DNA of 64,000 bases, from NCBI RefSeq assembly GCF_002918555.1, contig NZ_PQMB01000005.1, positions 101,089-165,088 of the forward strand, read 5' to 3'. The notes beneath the pieces are model-generated. The model made no database searches and was not told the origin of the DNA. It saw only the letters and a list, made by a program, of their open reading frames with translations. The number at the start of each line of letters is the position of its first letter. The first letter of the stretch is position 1. The position numbers and the translations under genes were made by a program. This DNA comes from Citrobacter amalonaticus (lineage in GTDB: Bacteria; Pseudomonadota; Gammaproteobacteria; Enterobacterales; Enterobacteriaceae). Shown piece by piece: positions 1 through 8,292 of the stretch.

Positions 1-1238
1 AAGCGGCGGTCGCGGTTGCGGCACTGTGCGAGAAATACAACGTAGAACTGGTTGCCATCGGTAACGGTACGGCGTCTCGTGAAACCGAGCGCTTCTACCT
101 CGACGTGCAGAAACAGTTCCCGAAAGTCACCGCCCAGAAGGTGATCGTCAGCGAAGCCGGGGCATCGGTTTACTCTGCCTCCGAGCTGGCGGCACTGGAG
201 TTTCCGGATCTGGACGTTTCCCTGCGTGGCGCGGTATCTATCGCCCGCCGTCTGCAGGATCCGCTGGCCGAGTTGGTGAAAATCGATCCGAAATCCATCG
301 GAGTCGGCCAGTATCAGCATGATGTCAGCCAGACCCAGCTGGCCCGTAAACTGGATGCGGTGGTGGAAGACTGCGTAAACGCCGTCGGCGTCGATCTCAA
401 TACCGCTTCCGTGCCGCTGCTCACCCGCGTGGCTGGACTGACCCGCATGATGGCGCAAAATATCGTCGCCTGGCGTGATGAGAACGGTCAGTTCCAGAAC
501 CGCCAGCAGCTGCTGAAAGTCAGCCGACTGGGGCCAAAAGCCTTTGAACAGTGCGCGGGCTTCCTGCGTATCAACCACGGCGACAACCCGCTGGACGCCT
601 CCACCGTTCACCCGGAAGCCTATCCGATTGTGGAACGCATTCTGGCGGCAACCGAGCAGTCATTACGCGACCTGATGGGCAACAGCAGTGAACTTAAGTC
701 TCTGAAGGCGGCAGATTTTACCGATGAACGCTTCGGGGTGCCGACTGTCACCGACATCATCAAAGAGCTGGAGAAACCGGGTCGCGATCCGCGTCCGGAG
801 TTCAAAACCGCACAGTTTGCTGACGGCGTGGAGACAATGAACGATCTGCTGCCGGGCATGATTCTGGAAGGCGCTGTCACCAACGTCACTAACTTTGGCG
901 CGTTTGTTGATATCGGCGTCCACCAGGACGGTCTGGTTCACATCTCTTCACTGTCAAATAAATTCGTCGAAGATCCGCATACCGTGGTGAAAGCAGGCGA
1001 CATTGTGAAGGTGAAAGTGCTGGAGGTCGATCTGCCGCGTAAACGTATCGCCCTGACTATGCGTCTGGACGAGCAGCCAGGTGAAACCAATGCCCGTCGC
1101 GGCGGCGGTAGTAACGAGCGCGCTCAGGGTAACCGCCCGGCGGCGAAAGCAGCTAAACCACGTGGTCGTGATGCACAACCTGCAGGCAACAGCGCCATGA
1201 TGGACGCCCTGGCCGCTGCCATGGGTAAAAAACGCTGA
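1..1238 (+). CDS. yhgF: Tex/YhgF transcription accessory protein, 3' part only
   Basis: The reading frame is open from the first bases, so the gene starts upstream of the window; about 411 C-terminal residues are present. Order visible: the end of the YqgF/RNase H-like domain (an [10 protein letters not shown] stretch near the start), a helix-hairpin-helix region (about residues 130-190 of the visible part, with [17 protein letters not shown]), and an S1 RNA-binding domain (about 284-356, [21 protein letters not shown]). The tail is basic and rich in Arg, Gly and Ala and ends GKKR. Tex proteins bind nucleic acid and act with RNA polymerase in the cytoplasm. The family is recognised with high confidence; the exact role is less well known. 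The same neighbour, feoABC, follows in E. coli. Confidence 0.95.
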   Translation, partial: AAVAVAALCEKYNVELVAIGNGTASRETERFYLDVQKQFPKVTAQKVIVSEAGASVYSASELAALEFPDLDVSLRGAVSIARRLQDPLAELVKIDPKSIGVGQYQHDVSQTQLARKLDAVVEDCVNAVGVDLNTASVPLLTRVAGLTRMMAQNIVAWRDENGQFQNRQQLLKVSRLGPKAFEQCAGFLRINHGDNPLDASTVHPEAYPIVERILAATEQSLRDLMGNSSELKSLKAADFTDERFGVPTVTDIIKELEKPGRDPRPEFKTAQFADGVETMNDLLPGMILEGAVTNVTNFGAFVDIGVHQDGLVHISSLSNKFVEDPHTVVKAGDIVKVKVLEVDLPRKRIALTMRLDEQPGETNARRGGGSNERAQGNRPAAKAAKPRGRDAQPAGNSAMMDALAAAMGKKR

Positions 1239-1244
1239 CAGAAT

Positions 1245-1330
1245 ACCGGAAGGCGACGCCCCGCGTCTTATCCGGTCTACGGTCACCCGTCACCGTAGGC
1301 TGGATAAGGCATTTATGCCGCCATCCGGCA
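1245..1330. repeat. REP/BIME-type palindromic repeat
   Basis: Two imperfect palindromic units of REP type lie just after the tex stop codon. One runs from ACCGGAAGGCGACGCC to TTATCCGG, the other from GGATAAGGCATTTATGCCG to CCATCCGG, joined by a CTACGGTCACC...CCGTAGG linker that is itself an inverted repeat. Such elements are common in 3' untranslated regions of enterobacteria and may protect or end transcripts. Confidence 0.8.
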
Positions 1331-1349
1331 ATATCATTTAAATTTAACA

Positions 1350-1438
1350 ATTAGCGCCTGCGCTGGCCCCGGAGGGACGAGGCCGAAAGCCGGGTAACAA
1401 AGCCAATGCACCCGCAACCTGAAGTATGGCGAGTATAT
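1350..1438. repeat. ERIC-like half element, variant core
   Basis: Read on the minus strand, the segment starts TATACTCGCCATACTTCAGG and continues through TTGGCTTTGTTAC to GGGGCCAGCGCA. The start matches one end of the ERIC (IRU) repeat. The core matches the element at 14317-14441 rather than the classic ERIC core, and the second end is missing. It lies in the tex-feoA gap. Confidence 0.65.
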
Positions 1439-1569
1439 CCGCTTAATTCATTCTCCATCTGTTGTTAATAGCGATAATTATCATTTCATTAACAAATAAA
1501 ACCTGAATTAAACATTAATAACGCTGAATAATGCGCAAATCACGGTCTTTCTACAAAGGCGAATAAATG

Positions 1570-1583
1570 TTGAGCCATATCAA
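1570..1583 (+). promoter_or_regulatory. Probable FNR site upstream of feoABC
   Basis: TTGAGCCATATCAA matches the FNR consensus TTGATnnnnATCAA at all but one fixed position. It lies about 190 bases before feoA. Anaerobic FNR activation of feo is known in E. coli, since ferrous iron is the anaerobic form; the assignment here is inferred from sequence. Confidence 0.7.
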
Positions 1584-1644
1584 CATTGGTTCAAATTATT
1601 TTTCAAACCAATATTCAGTCACATTTTAAGTATTGATGATAGAA

Positions 1645-1665
1645 ACCATTCTCATTATCATTGCA
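1645..1665. promoter_or_regulatory. Fur box upstream of feoABC
   Basis: On the minus strand the sequence reads AATGATAATGAGAATG, close to the repeated GATAAT hexamers of the Fur consensus. It lies about 110 bases before feoA and should repress the operon when iron is plentiful, as known for E. coli feo. The rest of the tex-feoA gap (1439-1569 and 1666-1772) is AT-rich leader with no gene seen. Confidence 0.75.
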
Positions 1666-1772
1666 TTGTTGGTTATTTAGTCTTTTCTTCGTTGGCACGT
1701 TATCTGCTCTCATGTCGCTCCCTTACGCCCCATGAGGTAATCATCCAGTTAGTGAAAAACAAGTAGGTCCTT

Positions 1773-2000
1773 ATGCAATTCGCTCCAGACACTGCGTGGA
1801 AAATTACCGGCTTTGCACGTGAAATCAGTCCGGCATACCGCCAGAAACTGCTTTCGCTCGGCATGTTACCAGGATCCTCATTTAACGTGGTGCGAGTGGC
1901 GCCACTGGGCGACCCAATTCATATTGAAACGCGCCGGGTTAGCCTGGTGTTGCGAAAAAAAGATCTGGCCTTAATAGAAGTGGAAGCGGTTTCCTGTTAA
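1773..2000 (+). CDS. feoA: Ferrous iron transport protein FeoA
   Basis: A 75-residue protein of one SH3-like FeoA domain, the usual length for the family. It is a small cytoplasmic partner of FeoB in Fe(II) uptake. The conserved pattern ITGF...[14 protein letters not shown]...[12 protein letters not shown] is visible. It is the first gene of feoABC, with feoB starting 18 bases after its stop. Upstream FNR-like and Fur-like sites suggest control by oxygen and iron. Confidence 0.98.
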   Translation: MQFAPDTAWKITGFAREISPAYRQKLLSLGMLPGSSFNVVRVAPLGDPIHIETRRVSLVLRKKDLALIEVEAVSC

Positions 2001-2018
2001 TACAGTGAGTCTATAAAG

Positions 2019-4337
2019 ATGAAAAAATTAACCATTGGTTTAATTGGTAATCCAAATTCCGGCAAGACTACGTTATTTAACCAACTCACCGGCGCACGTC
2101 AGCGTGTCGGGAACTGGGCTGGCGTAACCGTTGAGCGCAAAGAAGGTCAATTCTCAACGACCGATCATCAGGTCACACTGGTGGATTTACCCGGCACCTA
2201 CTCTTTGACCACCATCTCTTCACAGACTTCACTCGATGAACAGATTGCCTGCCACTATATCCTGAGCGGCGACGCCGATCTGTTGATCAACGTGGTCGAT
2301 GCCTCCAACCTTGAGCGTAATCTCTACCTGACGCTACAACTGCTGGAACTGGGCATCCCCTGCGTTGTCGCGCTCAACATGCTCGACATTGCTGAGAAGC
2401 AGCAGATTCGCATTGATATTGATGCACTGTCCGCACGTCTGGGCTGTCCGGTCGTGCCGCTGGTCTCTACGCGTGGTCGTGGTATTGAAGCGCTGAAGCT
2501 GGCGATCGACCGCTACAAAGCAAACGAAAATGTCGAACTGGTGCACTATGCCGAGCCGCTGCTCAACGAAGCACAATCGCTGGCTGAAGCAATGCCCGTT
2601 GAGATGCCGCGAAAGCAACGTCAATGGCTCGGTCTACAGATGCTGGAAGGCGATATCTACAGTCGCGCCTTTGCCGGTGATGCCGCCCACAAACTGGACA
2701 TTTCGCTGGCCCGCCTGAACGACGTTATGGACGATCCGGCGCTGCACATTGCCGATGCGCGTTATCAGTGTATCGCCGCAATCTGTGATGTGGTGAGTAA
2801 CACCCTGACGGCAGAACCCAGTCGTTTCACCACCGCAGTGGATAAAATCGTCCTCAACCGTTTCCTCGGCCTGCCGATTTTCCTGTTCGTGATGTATCTG
2901 ATGTTCCTTCTCGCCATTAACATCGGCGGGGCGCTTCAGCCGCTGTTTGATGCAGGCTCCGTGGCAATCTTTATCCACGGGATTCAATGGATTGGTTACA
3001 CGCTGCACTTCCCGGACTGGCTGACAATCTTCCTGGCGCAGGGCCTGGGCGGCGGTATTAACACCGTGCTGCCGCTGGTGCCGCAGATCGGCATGATGTA
3101 CCTGTTCCTCTCCTTCCTTGAAGATTCCGGCTACATGGCACGTGCCGCGTTTGTCATGGACCGCCTGATGCAGGCGCTGGGGTTACCGGGGAAATCATTC
3201 GTGCCGCTGATTGTCGGCTTTGGCTGTAACGTTCCGTCAGTGATGGGCGCGCGTACGCTGGATGCCCCACGTGAGCGTCTGATGACTATCATGATGGCAC
3301 CGTTTATGTCCTGCGGCGCACGTCTGGCGATCTTCGCCGTGTTCGCTGCCGCTTTCTTTGGTCAGAACGGTGCGCTGGCGGTCTTCTCGCTGTATGTCCT
3401 CGGCATCGTCATGGCCGTGCTGACTGGCCTGATGCTCAAGCACACCATCATGCGTGGTGAAGCCACACCGTTTGTGATGGAACTGCCGGTTTACCACGTA
3501 CCGCATATCAAGAGTCTGGTTATTCAGACCTGGCAGCGTCTGAAAGGCTTCGTACTGCGCGCAGGTAAAGTCATTATCATCGTCAGTATCTTCCTCAGCG
3601 CATTTAACAGCTTCTCGCTGAGCGGAAAAATCGTCGACAACATCAACGACTCCGCCCTTGCTTCTGTCAGCCGGGCCATCACCCCTGTATTTAAGCCGAT
3701 TGGCGTACATGAAGATAACTGGCAGGCAACCGTGGGTCTGTTCACCGGAGCAATGGCGAAAGAAGTCGTGGTTGGGACGCTTAATACGCTCTACACCGCA
3801 GAAAATATTCAGCAAGAAGAGTTCAATCCGGCTGATTTCCATCCTGGTGACGAACTGTGGGATGCCGTTGAGGAAACCTGGCAGAGCCTGAAAGACACCT
3901 TCAGCCTTAGCGTGCTGGCAAACCCGATCGAGGCCAGCAAAGGCGACGGGGAAATGGCCACCGGCGCAATGGGCGTGATGGACGCGAAATTCGGTAGCGC
4001 CGCCGCGGCATACAGTTACCTGATCTTCGTACTGCTGTACGTGCCGTGCATTTCGGTTATGGGAGCTATCGCCCGTGAATCCAGCCGTGGCTGGATGGGT
4101 TTCTCCATCCTCTGGGGTCTGAACATTGCCTACTCGCTGTCCACCTTGTTCTACCAGGGCGCCAGCTACAGTCAGCACCCAACCTGGAGCCTGGTCTGTA
4201 TTCTGGCGGTCATCCTGTTTAACATCGTGGTGATTGGTCTGCTACGTCGTGCGCGTAGCCGGGTGGATATCAGCCTGCTGGCAACACATAAAACGGCGAG
4301 CAGTTGCTGCGCCAGCACCACCGGCGATTGCCATTAA
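2019..4337 (+). CDS. feoB: Ferrous iron transporter FeoB
   Basis: A 772-residue inner-membrane Fe(II) transporter with an N-terminal G domain. G1 is GNPNSGKTT (residues 10-18), G3 is DLPG (56-59), G4 is NMLD (near 120). After a helical linker come two Gate regions with many hydrophobic segments (from about residue 285), including GFGCNVPSVMGARTLD and SCGARLAIFAVF. The extreme C-terminus has a Cys cluster (SSCCAS...CH). Length agrees with the E. coli protein. FeoA and FeoC, encoded on either side, are its partners; feoC begins about ten bases downstream. Confidence 0.98.
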   Translation: MKKLTIGLIGNPNSGKTTLFNQLTGARQRVGNWAGVTVERKEGQFSTTDHQVTLVDLPGTYSLTTISSQTSLDEQIACHYILSGDADLLINVVDASNLERNLYLTLQLLELGIPCVVALNMLDIAEKQQIRIDIDALSARLGCPVVPLVSTRGRGIEALKLAIDRYKANENVELVHYAEPLLNEAQSLAEAMPVEMPRKQRQWLGLQMLEGDIYSRAFAGDAAHKLDISLARLNDVMDDPALHIADARYQCIAAICDVVSNTLTAEPSRFTTAVDKIVLNRFLGLPIFLFVMYLMFLLAINIGGALQPLFDAGSVAIFIHGIQWIGYTLHFPDWLTIFLAQGLGGGINTVLPLVPQIGMMYLFLSFLEDSGYMARAAFVMDRLMQALGLPGKSFVPLIVGFGCNVPSVMGARTLDAPRERLMTIMMAPFMSCGARLAIFAVFAAAFFGQNGALAVFSLYVLGIVMAVLTGLMLKHTIMRGEATPFVMELPVYHVPHIKSLVIQTWQRLKGFVLRAGKVIIIVSIFLSAFNSFSLSGKIVDNINDSALASVSRAITPVFKPIGVHEDNWQATVGLFTGAMAKEVVVGTLNTLYTAENIQQEEFNPADFHPGDELWDAVEETWQSLKDTFSLSVLANPIEASKGDGEMATGAMGVMDAKFGSAAAAYSYLIFVLLYVPCISVMGAIARESSRGWMGFSILWGLNIAYSLSTLFYQGASYSQHPTWSLVCILAVILFNIVVIGLLRRARSRVDISLLATHKTASSCCASTTGDCH

Positions 4338-4347
4338 GGTGTAAATG

Positions 4348-4584
4348 ATGGCTTCACTTATTCAGGTTCGTGATTTGCTGGCGCTGCGGGGGCGTATGGA
4401 GGCGCAACAAATTAGCCATACGCTGCACACCCCGCAGCCGATGATCGACGCCATGCTGAAGCAACTGGAGACAATGGGCAAAGCGGTACGGGTTCAGGAG
4501 GATGCCGATGGGTGCCTCTCCGGGAGCTGCAAGAGTTGTCCGGAGGGTAAAGCCTGCCTGCGTGAGTGGTGGTCTTTGCAGTAA
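4348..4584 (+). CDS. feoC: FeoC, small partner of FeoB with Fe-S type cysteines
   Basis: A 78-residue winged-helix protein (start [15 protein letters not shown]). A Cys-rich segment, [16 protein letters not shown] (about residues 55-70), has four cysteines proposed in enteric FeoC to bind an Fe-S cluster; in Salmonella FeoC has been reported to protect FeoB from proteolysis. Two ATGs are adjacent, at 4345 and 4348. The second is chosen because AAGGTG, overlapping the feoB stop, is then six bases away, and because the E. coli protein starts MASL. The other start adds one Met. Confidence 0.95.
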   Translation: MASLIQVRDLLALRGRMEAQQISHTLHTPQPMIDAMLKQLETMGKAVRVQEDADGCLSGSCKSCPEGKACLREWWSLQ

Positions 4585-4590
4585 CTGAAT

Positions 4591-4620
4591 GCCGGATGGC
4601 ACTCTGTCATCCGGCGTTTT
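4591..4620 (+). terminator. Hairpin after feoC (REP-like terminator)
   Basis: GCCGGATG and CATCCGGC form a perfect eight-base stem with a nine-base loop, followed by GTTTT. The stem sequence is REP-like. It probably ends or stabilises the feoABC transcript. Confidence 0.7.
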
Positions 4621-4766
4621 GCGTGGCGGCTTGCGTAAAAGTGAATCCGTTTCGGCAAAACAAATTTATCCCCCAGCCTTTCCCGCGTTGTTAAAAACAT
4701 GGAGATGCATCCCGCCGTCCTGGCAAGTAGAGTCACATCATCGGGTTTTTAAGGTGATGGATCGCC

Positions 4767-5705
4767 ATGAATACTGCTACGACAGCGACACCGCACGATG
4801 CGATTTTCAAAACTTTTTTGAGCCACCCGGCAACCGCGCGGGATTTCCTTCAACTCCACCTTCCAGCGTCTTTACGTACTCTTTGTGACCTGAAAACACT
4901 GAAGCTGGAATCGGGCAGTTTTATTGAAGAAGATTTACGCGCGTACTATTCCGATGTGCTGTGGTCCCTGAAAACCCACGAGTGAGACGGCTACATCTAC
5001 GTCGTCATCGAACATCAGAGTACCGCAGATGCACATATGGCGTTTCGTCTTATGCGCTATGCCATCGCGGCAATGCAGCGACATCTGGATGCCGGTCATA
5101 AGAAGCGGCCCCTGGTGATACCTGTGTTTTTTTATCACGGCACGGTCAGTCCTTACCCTTTTTCACTATGCTGGCTGGACGAATTTGACGACCCAAAATC
5201 AGCACGCCAGTTTTATGCCACAAATTTCCCACTGGTGGACATCACGGTTGTTCCTGATGACGAAATCATGCAGCACCGCCGCATGGCATTACTGGAACTC
5301 ATTCAAAAGCACATCCGCAAGCGGGACCTGATGGGGTTGGTGGAAAGAATGGTCATTCTGCTGATTAAAGGACACGCTAATGACAGCCAGCTGAAAGCGC
5401 TGTTTAATTACCTGATGCAGGCTGGCGACACGGCTCATTTTAGTAAGTTTATCCATCGTGTTGCCGAACGTTTACCCCAACATAAGGAAAAGTTGATGAC
5501 TATCGCCGACAGACTACGCCAGGAAGGGCATCGCAATGGTCTTCAGGAAGGTCATATAAATGGATTACAAGAGGGCTTGCAACAAGGTAAACGTGAAGAG
5601 GCGCTTCGCATAGCGGCGACAATGCTGGCTGACGGCATAGACCGTCATACTATTCTCAGAATCACCGGCCTTACGGCTGAAGACCTGAAAGCGCAGAACC
5701 ACTAA
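4767..5705 (+). pseudogene. rpnA: Rpn family recombination-promoting nuclease, broken by one in-frame stop
   Basis: The gene encodes a PD-(D/E)XK-type nuclease of the RpnA/YhgA (transposase_31) family, at the place of yhgA in E. coli. The N-terminal 72 codons ([18 protein letters not shown]... to WSLKTHE) end at TGA, 4983-4985. The same frame then continues without any shift as [20 protein letters not shown] to 5705. Relatives have a sense codon there, so a single change (for example GGA to TGA) explains the stop. The C-terminus has an Asn-Gly-Leu-Gln-Glu-Gly type repeat (near 5525-5580), common in this family. The downstream part could restart at ATG 5037 (222 residues), but the central (I/V)EHQ nuclease motif lies before it. 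A sequencing error or stop-codon readthrough cannot be excluded. Confidence 0.85.
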
Positions 5706-5712
5706 CCTCAGT

Positions 5713-5738
5713 CCCGGCAAGTGTTTGCACTTACCGGG
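5713..5738. terminator. Hairpin between convergent rpnA and bioH
   Basis: CCCGGCAAGTG and CACTTACCGGG form a stem with one mismatch, followed by GGATTTT on the plus strand. It lies between two genes that end toward each other and may serve both. Confidence 0.55.
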
Positions 5739-5753
5739 CGGATTTTCTGCGCG

Positions 5754-6524
5754 TTACAGTTTCTGCCGGAATGCCACCAGCGCCTCACAGAACGCGGCGG
5801 GGTGCGAGATAAACGGCGCATGGGCTGCTTTTGCAAATATCTGAGATTCACTTTCCGGCCATAATTCATCAAGCAAAGAGACCACTTTACGCGGCACCAG
5901 GCCATCCAGATACCCGTACAGACGCAGGAACGGCAGCGGTAACGTTTTTAACGGTTCGCGCAGGTCCGTCATTTTCAAAATCTCCAGCCCGCCATTTAAA
6001 ACGTCAACCTCCGGCATCGGTTGCGCCAGCACGGTTTTCTTCAGCGCACGGGCATCCTGACGCGCAGTCTCCGTCCCCATGGTTTGCAAAGCCAGAAAAC
6101 GCTCGACCGTACGCTGGAAATCATCGCTCAACTGCTGCTGAAAACCCGCCAGCACTTCCGGCTTAATGCCTGGCCACGCGTCACGCGCGCTGAAACAAGG
6201 AGAGGAAGCGACGGTCACCAGCGCCTGGACGCGTTCTGGATGGGTCAGCGCCACCTGACTTGCCACCAGCCCCCCCAGACTCCAGCCCAGCCAGACCGCT
6301 TTGTCGGGCGCATTCTGCAGTACGCACTCCGCCATCGCTTCCAGCGTCATTGCCGTAAAACCCTGACTGCGACCAAAACCGGGCAGGTCAACAAGGTGCA
6401 ACGTAAAATGCGCGCTGAGTTCCTCGCTTACGCAATGCCACACCTCCGCATTCAGCCCCCATCCGTGCAGCAGCACAAGATGACAATTTCCCGTTCCCAG
6501 GGTCTGCCACCAGACGTTATTCAT
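5754..6524 (-). CDS. bioH: Pimeloyl-[acyl-carrier protein] methyl ester esterase BioH
   Basis: A 256-residue alpha/beta hydrolase, the same length as E. coli BioH. It removes the methyl group from pimeloyl-ACP methyl ester, ending the pimelate stage of biotin synthesis in the cytoplasm. Visible features are LLHGWG (oxyanion region, about 18-23), the nucleophile elbow GWSLGG with Ser82, the acid in YLDGLVPRK (about Asp207) and His in [10 protein letters not shown] (about His235). It stands alone and divergent from gntX; bio operon genes are not in the window. Confidence 0.97.
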   Translation of the reverse strand: MNNVWWQTLGTGNCHLVLLHGWGLNAEVWHCVSEELSAHFTLHLVDLPGFGRSQGFTAMTLEAMAECVLQNAPDKAVWLGWSLGGLVASQVALTHPERVQALVTVASSPCFSARDAWPGIKPEVLAGFQQQLSDDFQRTVERFLALQTMGTETARQDARALKKTVLAQPMPEVDVLNGGLEILKMTDLREPLKTLPLPFLRLYGYLDGLVPRKVVSLLDELWPESESQIFAKAAHAPFISHPAAFCEALVAFRQKL

Positions 6525-6561
6525 CAGTTATTGTTCTCTTTTCACCAACATGGATGAACCT

Positions 6562-7245
6562 ATGCTAACAGTACCAGGATTGTGCTGGCTATGCCGAATG
6601 CCGCTCGCCCTCAGTCGCTGGGGGATTTGCTCTGTCTGCGCACGTGCTGCCTGCCGACATCCGACACTGTGCCCACAATGTGGACTTCCCGCGGCGCACC
6701 CTGCCATGCCCTGCGGCAGATGCCTGCAAAAACCACCGCCGTGGCAGCGTCTGGTGACCGTCAGTGATTATGTTCCGCCGTTGAGCACGCTTATCCATCA
6801 GCTCAAGTTTTCCCGACGGAGCGAGGTTGCCACCGCGCTTTCGCGTCTGCTGTTACTGGAGGTTTTACAGACTCGTCGGGAGACAGGACTACAAATCCCC
6901 GACCGTATTGTCAGCGTGCCGCTATGGCGCCGCCGCCACTGGCGCAGAGGATTTAACCAGAGCGATCTGCTGTGTCGTCCACTGGCGCACTGGCTGAATT
7001 GCCCCTGGGATGCTCATGCCGTAACGCGTATACGGCCTACCGCCACGCAGCATCATCTCAGCGCCCGATTGCGCAAGCACAACCTGAAAAATGCCTTTCG
7101 CCTTGAATTGCCGGTGCAGGGACTCCATATGGTTGTTGTGGATGATGTCGTCACTACCGGAAGTACCGTTGCAGAAATTGCGCAGCTGCTTTTACGCCAG
7201 GGCGCAACGACGGTCCAGGTATGGTGCCTGTGTCGAACCTTGTAG
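6562..7245 (+). CDS. gntX: ComF/GntX family phosphoribosyltransferase-like protein
   Basis: A 227-residue protein with an N-terminal zinc-ribbon region of four CxxC pairs (CWLC, CSVC, CPQC, CGRC) and a C-terminal PRTase fold whose PRPP-binding motif reads VVVDDVVTTGSTVAE (about residues 188-202). The family includes ComF, involved in DNA uptake in competent bacteria; its E. coli relative has been linked to use of DNA as a nutrient and, historically, to gluconate transport. The ATG at 6562 is chosen because relatives start MLTVPGLC; an in-frame ATG at 6550 would add four residues. Confidence 0.93.
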   Translation: MLTVPGLCWLCRMPLALSRWGICSVCARAACRHPTLCPQCGLPAAHPAMPCGRCLQKPPPWQRLVTVSDYVPPLSTLIHQLKFSRRSEVATALSRLLLLEVLQTRRETGLQIPDRIVSVPLWRRRHWRRGFNQSDLLCRPLAHWLNCPWDAHAVTRIRPTATQHHLSARLRKHNLKNAFRLELPVQGLHMVVVDDVVTTGSTVAEIAQLLLRQGATTVQVWCLCRTL

Positions 7246-7266
7246 AGCCTCGATGATGGGCGTATT

Positions 7267-7291
7267 ATAACCAACTAAAATAGTCAACTAT
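7267..7291. promoter_or_regulatory. IscR type 1 site upstream of nfuA
   Basis: A 25-base near-palindrome begins ATAACCAACT and ends AGTCAACTAT. Compared with the type 1 IscR consensus as I remember it, 23 of 25 positions fit. It overlaps a likely -10 element (TATTAT at 7263-7268) and lies 12 bases before the nfuA ATG. IscR with its 2Fe-2S cluster represses such promoters, consistent with known IscR control of E. coli nfuA. Confidence 0.75.
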
Positions 7292-7303
7292 TAGGCCATT
7301 ACT

Positions 7304-7879
7304 ATGATCCATATTTCCGAGGCTGCACAAGCGCACTTTGCCAAACTGCTGGCAAATCAGGAAGAAGGGACACAAATCCGCGTATTTGTGATCAATCCCG
7401 GCACGCCTAACGCTGAGTGCGGCGTTTCTTATTGTCCCCCGGACGCCGTGGAAGCAACCGACACTGCTCTTAAATTTGACCTGCTGACCGCCTACGTTGA
7501 TGAACTGAGCGCCCCGTATCTGGAAGATGCTGAGATCGATTTCGTCACCGACCAGCTAGGCTCCCAGCTGACGCTGAAAGCACCGAACGCCAAAATGCGT
7601 AAAGTCGCCGATGACGCGCCGCTGATGGAGCGCGTGGAGTACATGCTGCAATCGCAGATCAACCCCCAGCTCGCGGGCCACGGTGGTCGCGTGTCGCTGA
7701 TGGAAATCACCGACGAAGGCTATGCGATTCTACAGTTTGGCGGCGGCTGTAACGGCTGTTCCATGGTCGATGTCACCCTGAAAGAAGGGATAGAGAAACA
7801 GTTGCTGAACGAATTCCCGGAGCTGAAAGGCGTTCGCGATCTGACCGAACACCAGCGCGGTGAGCACTCCTACTACTAA
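7304..7879 (+). CDS. nfuA: Fe-S cluster carrier NfuA
   Basis: A 191-residue protein, the same length as E. coli NfuA. The N-terminal A-type-like domain (about 1-95) has lost the usual cluster cysteines; the C-terminal Nfu domain carries CNGC (Cys149 and Cys152), which binds a 4Fe-4S cluster at the dimer interface. It delivers clusters to target enzymes during oxidative stress or iron lack. The IscR-type site just upstream agrees with this role. Confidence 0.98.
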   Translation: MIHISEAAQAHFAKLLANQEEGTQIRVFVINPGTPNAECGVSYCPPDAVEATDTALKFDLLTAYVDELSAPYLEDAEIDFVTDQLGSQLTLKAPNAKMRKVADDAPLMERVEYMLQSQINPQLAGHGGRVSLMEITDEGYAILQFGGGCNGCSMVDVTLKEGIEKQLLNEFPELKGVRDLTEHQRGEHSYY

Positions 7880-7889
7880 GTTTCCATTC

Positions 7890-8003
7890 GTCGGCATAAC
7901 GCCTGATGGCGTTATGCTTATCGGACCTGCGTCCACTGTAGAGTATTCGTAGGTCCGATAAGACACATCAGCGTCGCCGTCAGGCATTATTGATGTCGGA
8001 TGG
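7890..8003. repeat. BIME composed of inverted REP-like units
   Basis: Inverted units TCGGCATAACGCCTGATGGC and GCGTCGCCGTCAGGCATTAT flank a second inverted pair, TATCGGACCT and AGGTCCGATA. This is the paired arrangement of a BIME. It fills the start of the nfuA-gntT gap and could fold into a long hairpin at the nfuA mRNA end. Confidence 0.75.
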
Positions 8004-8117
8004 CAACATAAACGCGAACTGCATTACCCGGCCTTCAATCCAGATCTTCACCCTCCATAACTTGACCTGCATCGCATAATTCAAATTTTTCTTGCCCTGG
8101 TGATTCTCAATTACCGC

Positions 8118-8133
8118 ATGTTACCCGTATCAT
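8118..8133. promoter_or_regulatory. GntR operator 1 of gntT
   Basis: ATGTTACCCGTATCAT resembles the GntR operator ATGTTACCGGTAACAT. It lies about 160 bases before gntT, in the likely promoter. The GntR gene is in this window at 35.1-36.1 kb. Confidence 0.7.
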
Positions 8134-8257
8134 TCTCATGGGCACTGAACACACACATAACAACTGGCTAAACTAAATAGTTTGAAGGTAAGCAGTAGTG
8201 GTGCCGTTACGTTTCGGTTTACGCCCGGAGCAAAAGACATTTTTCGTCGATACTTCG

Positions 8258-8273
8258 ACGTTACCCATAACAA
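8258..8273. promoter_or_regulatory. GntR operator 2 of gntT, in the leader
   Basis: ACGTTACCCATAACAA is a weaker match to the GntR operator and lies 20 bases before the gntT ATG, about 140 bases from operator 1. The two-operator layout is the one known for E. coli gntT, where looping has been proposed. Confidence 0.6.
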
Positions 8274-8292
8274 ATGAAAGGCCAGGTAAATC

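Noticed and set aside
3237-4178. Minus-strand open frame (about 313 codons) opposite feoB
   Set aside because: Fully inside feoB and antisense; no start site or domain support.
5525-5600. Short repeats in rpnA looked like a possible CRISPR or tandem repeat array
   Set aside because: They are degenerate codon-level repeats of a Gly-Leu-Gln-Glu-Gly type within the protein tail, with no spacers.
5037-5705. Independent gene starting inside the rpnA region
   Set aside because: Frame and similarity continue directly across the TGA, so it is the remainder of one gene rather than a separate one.
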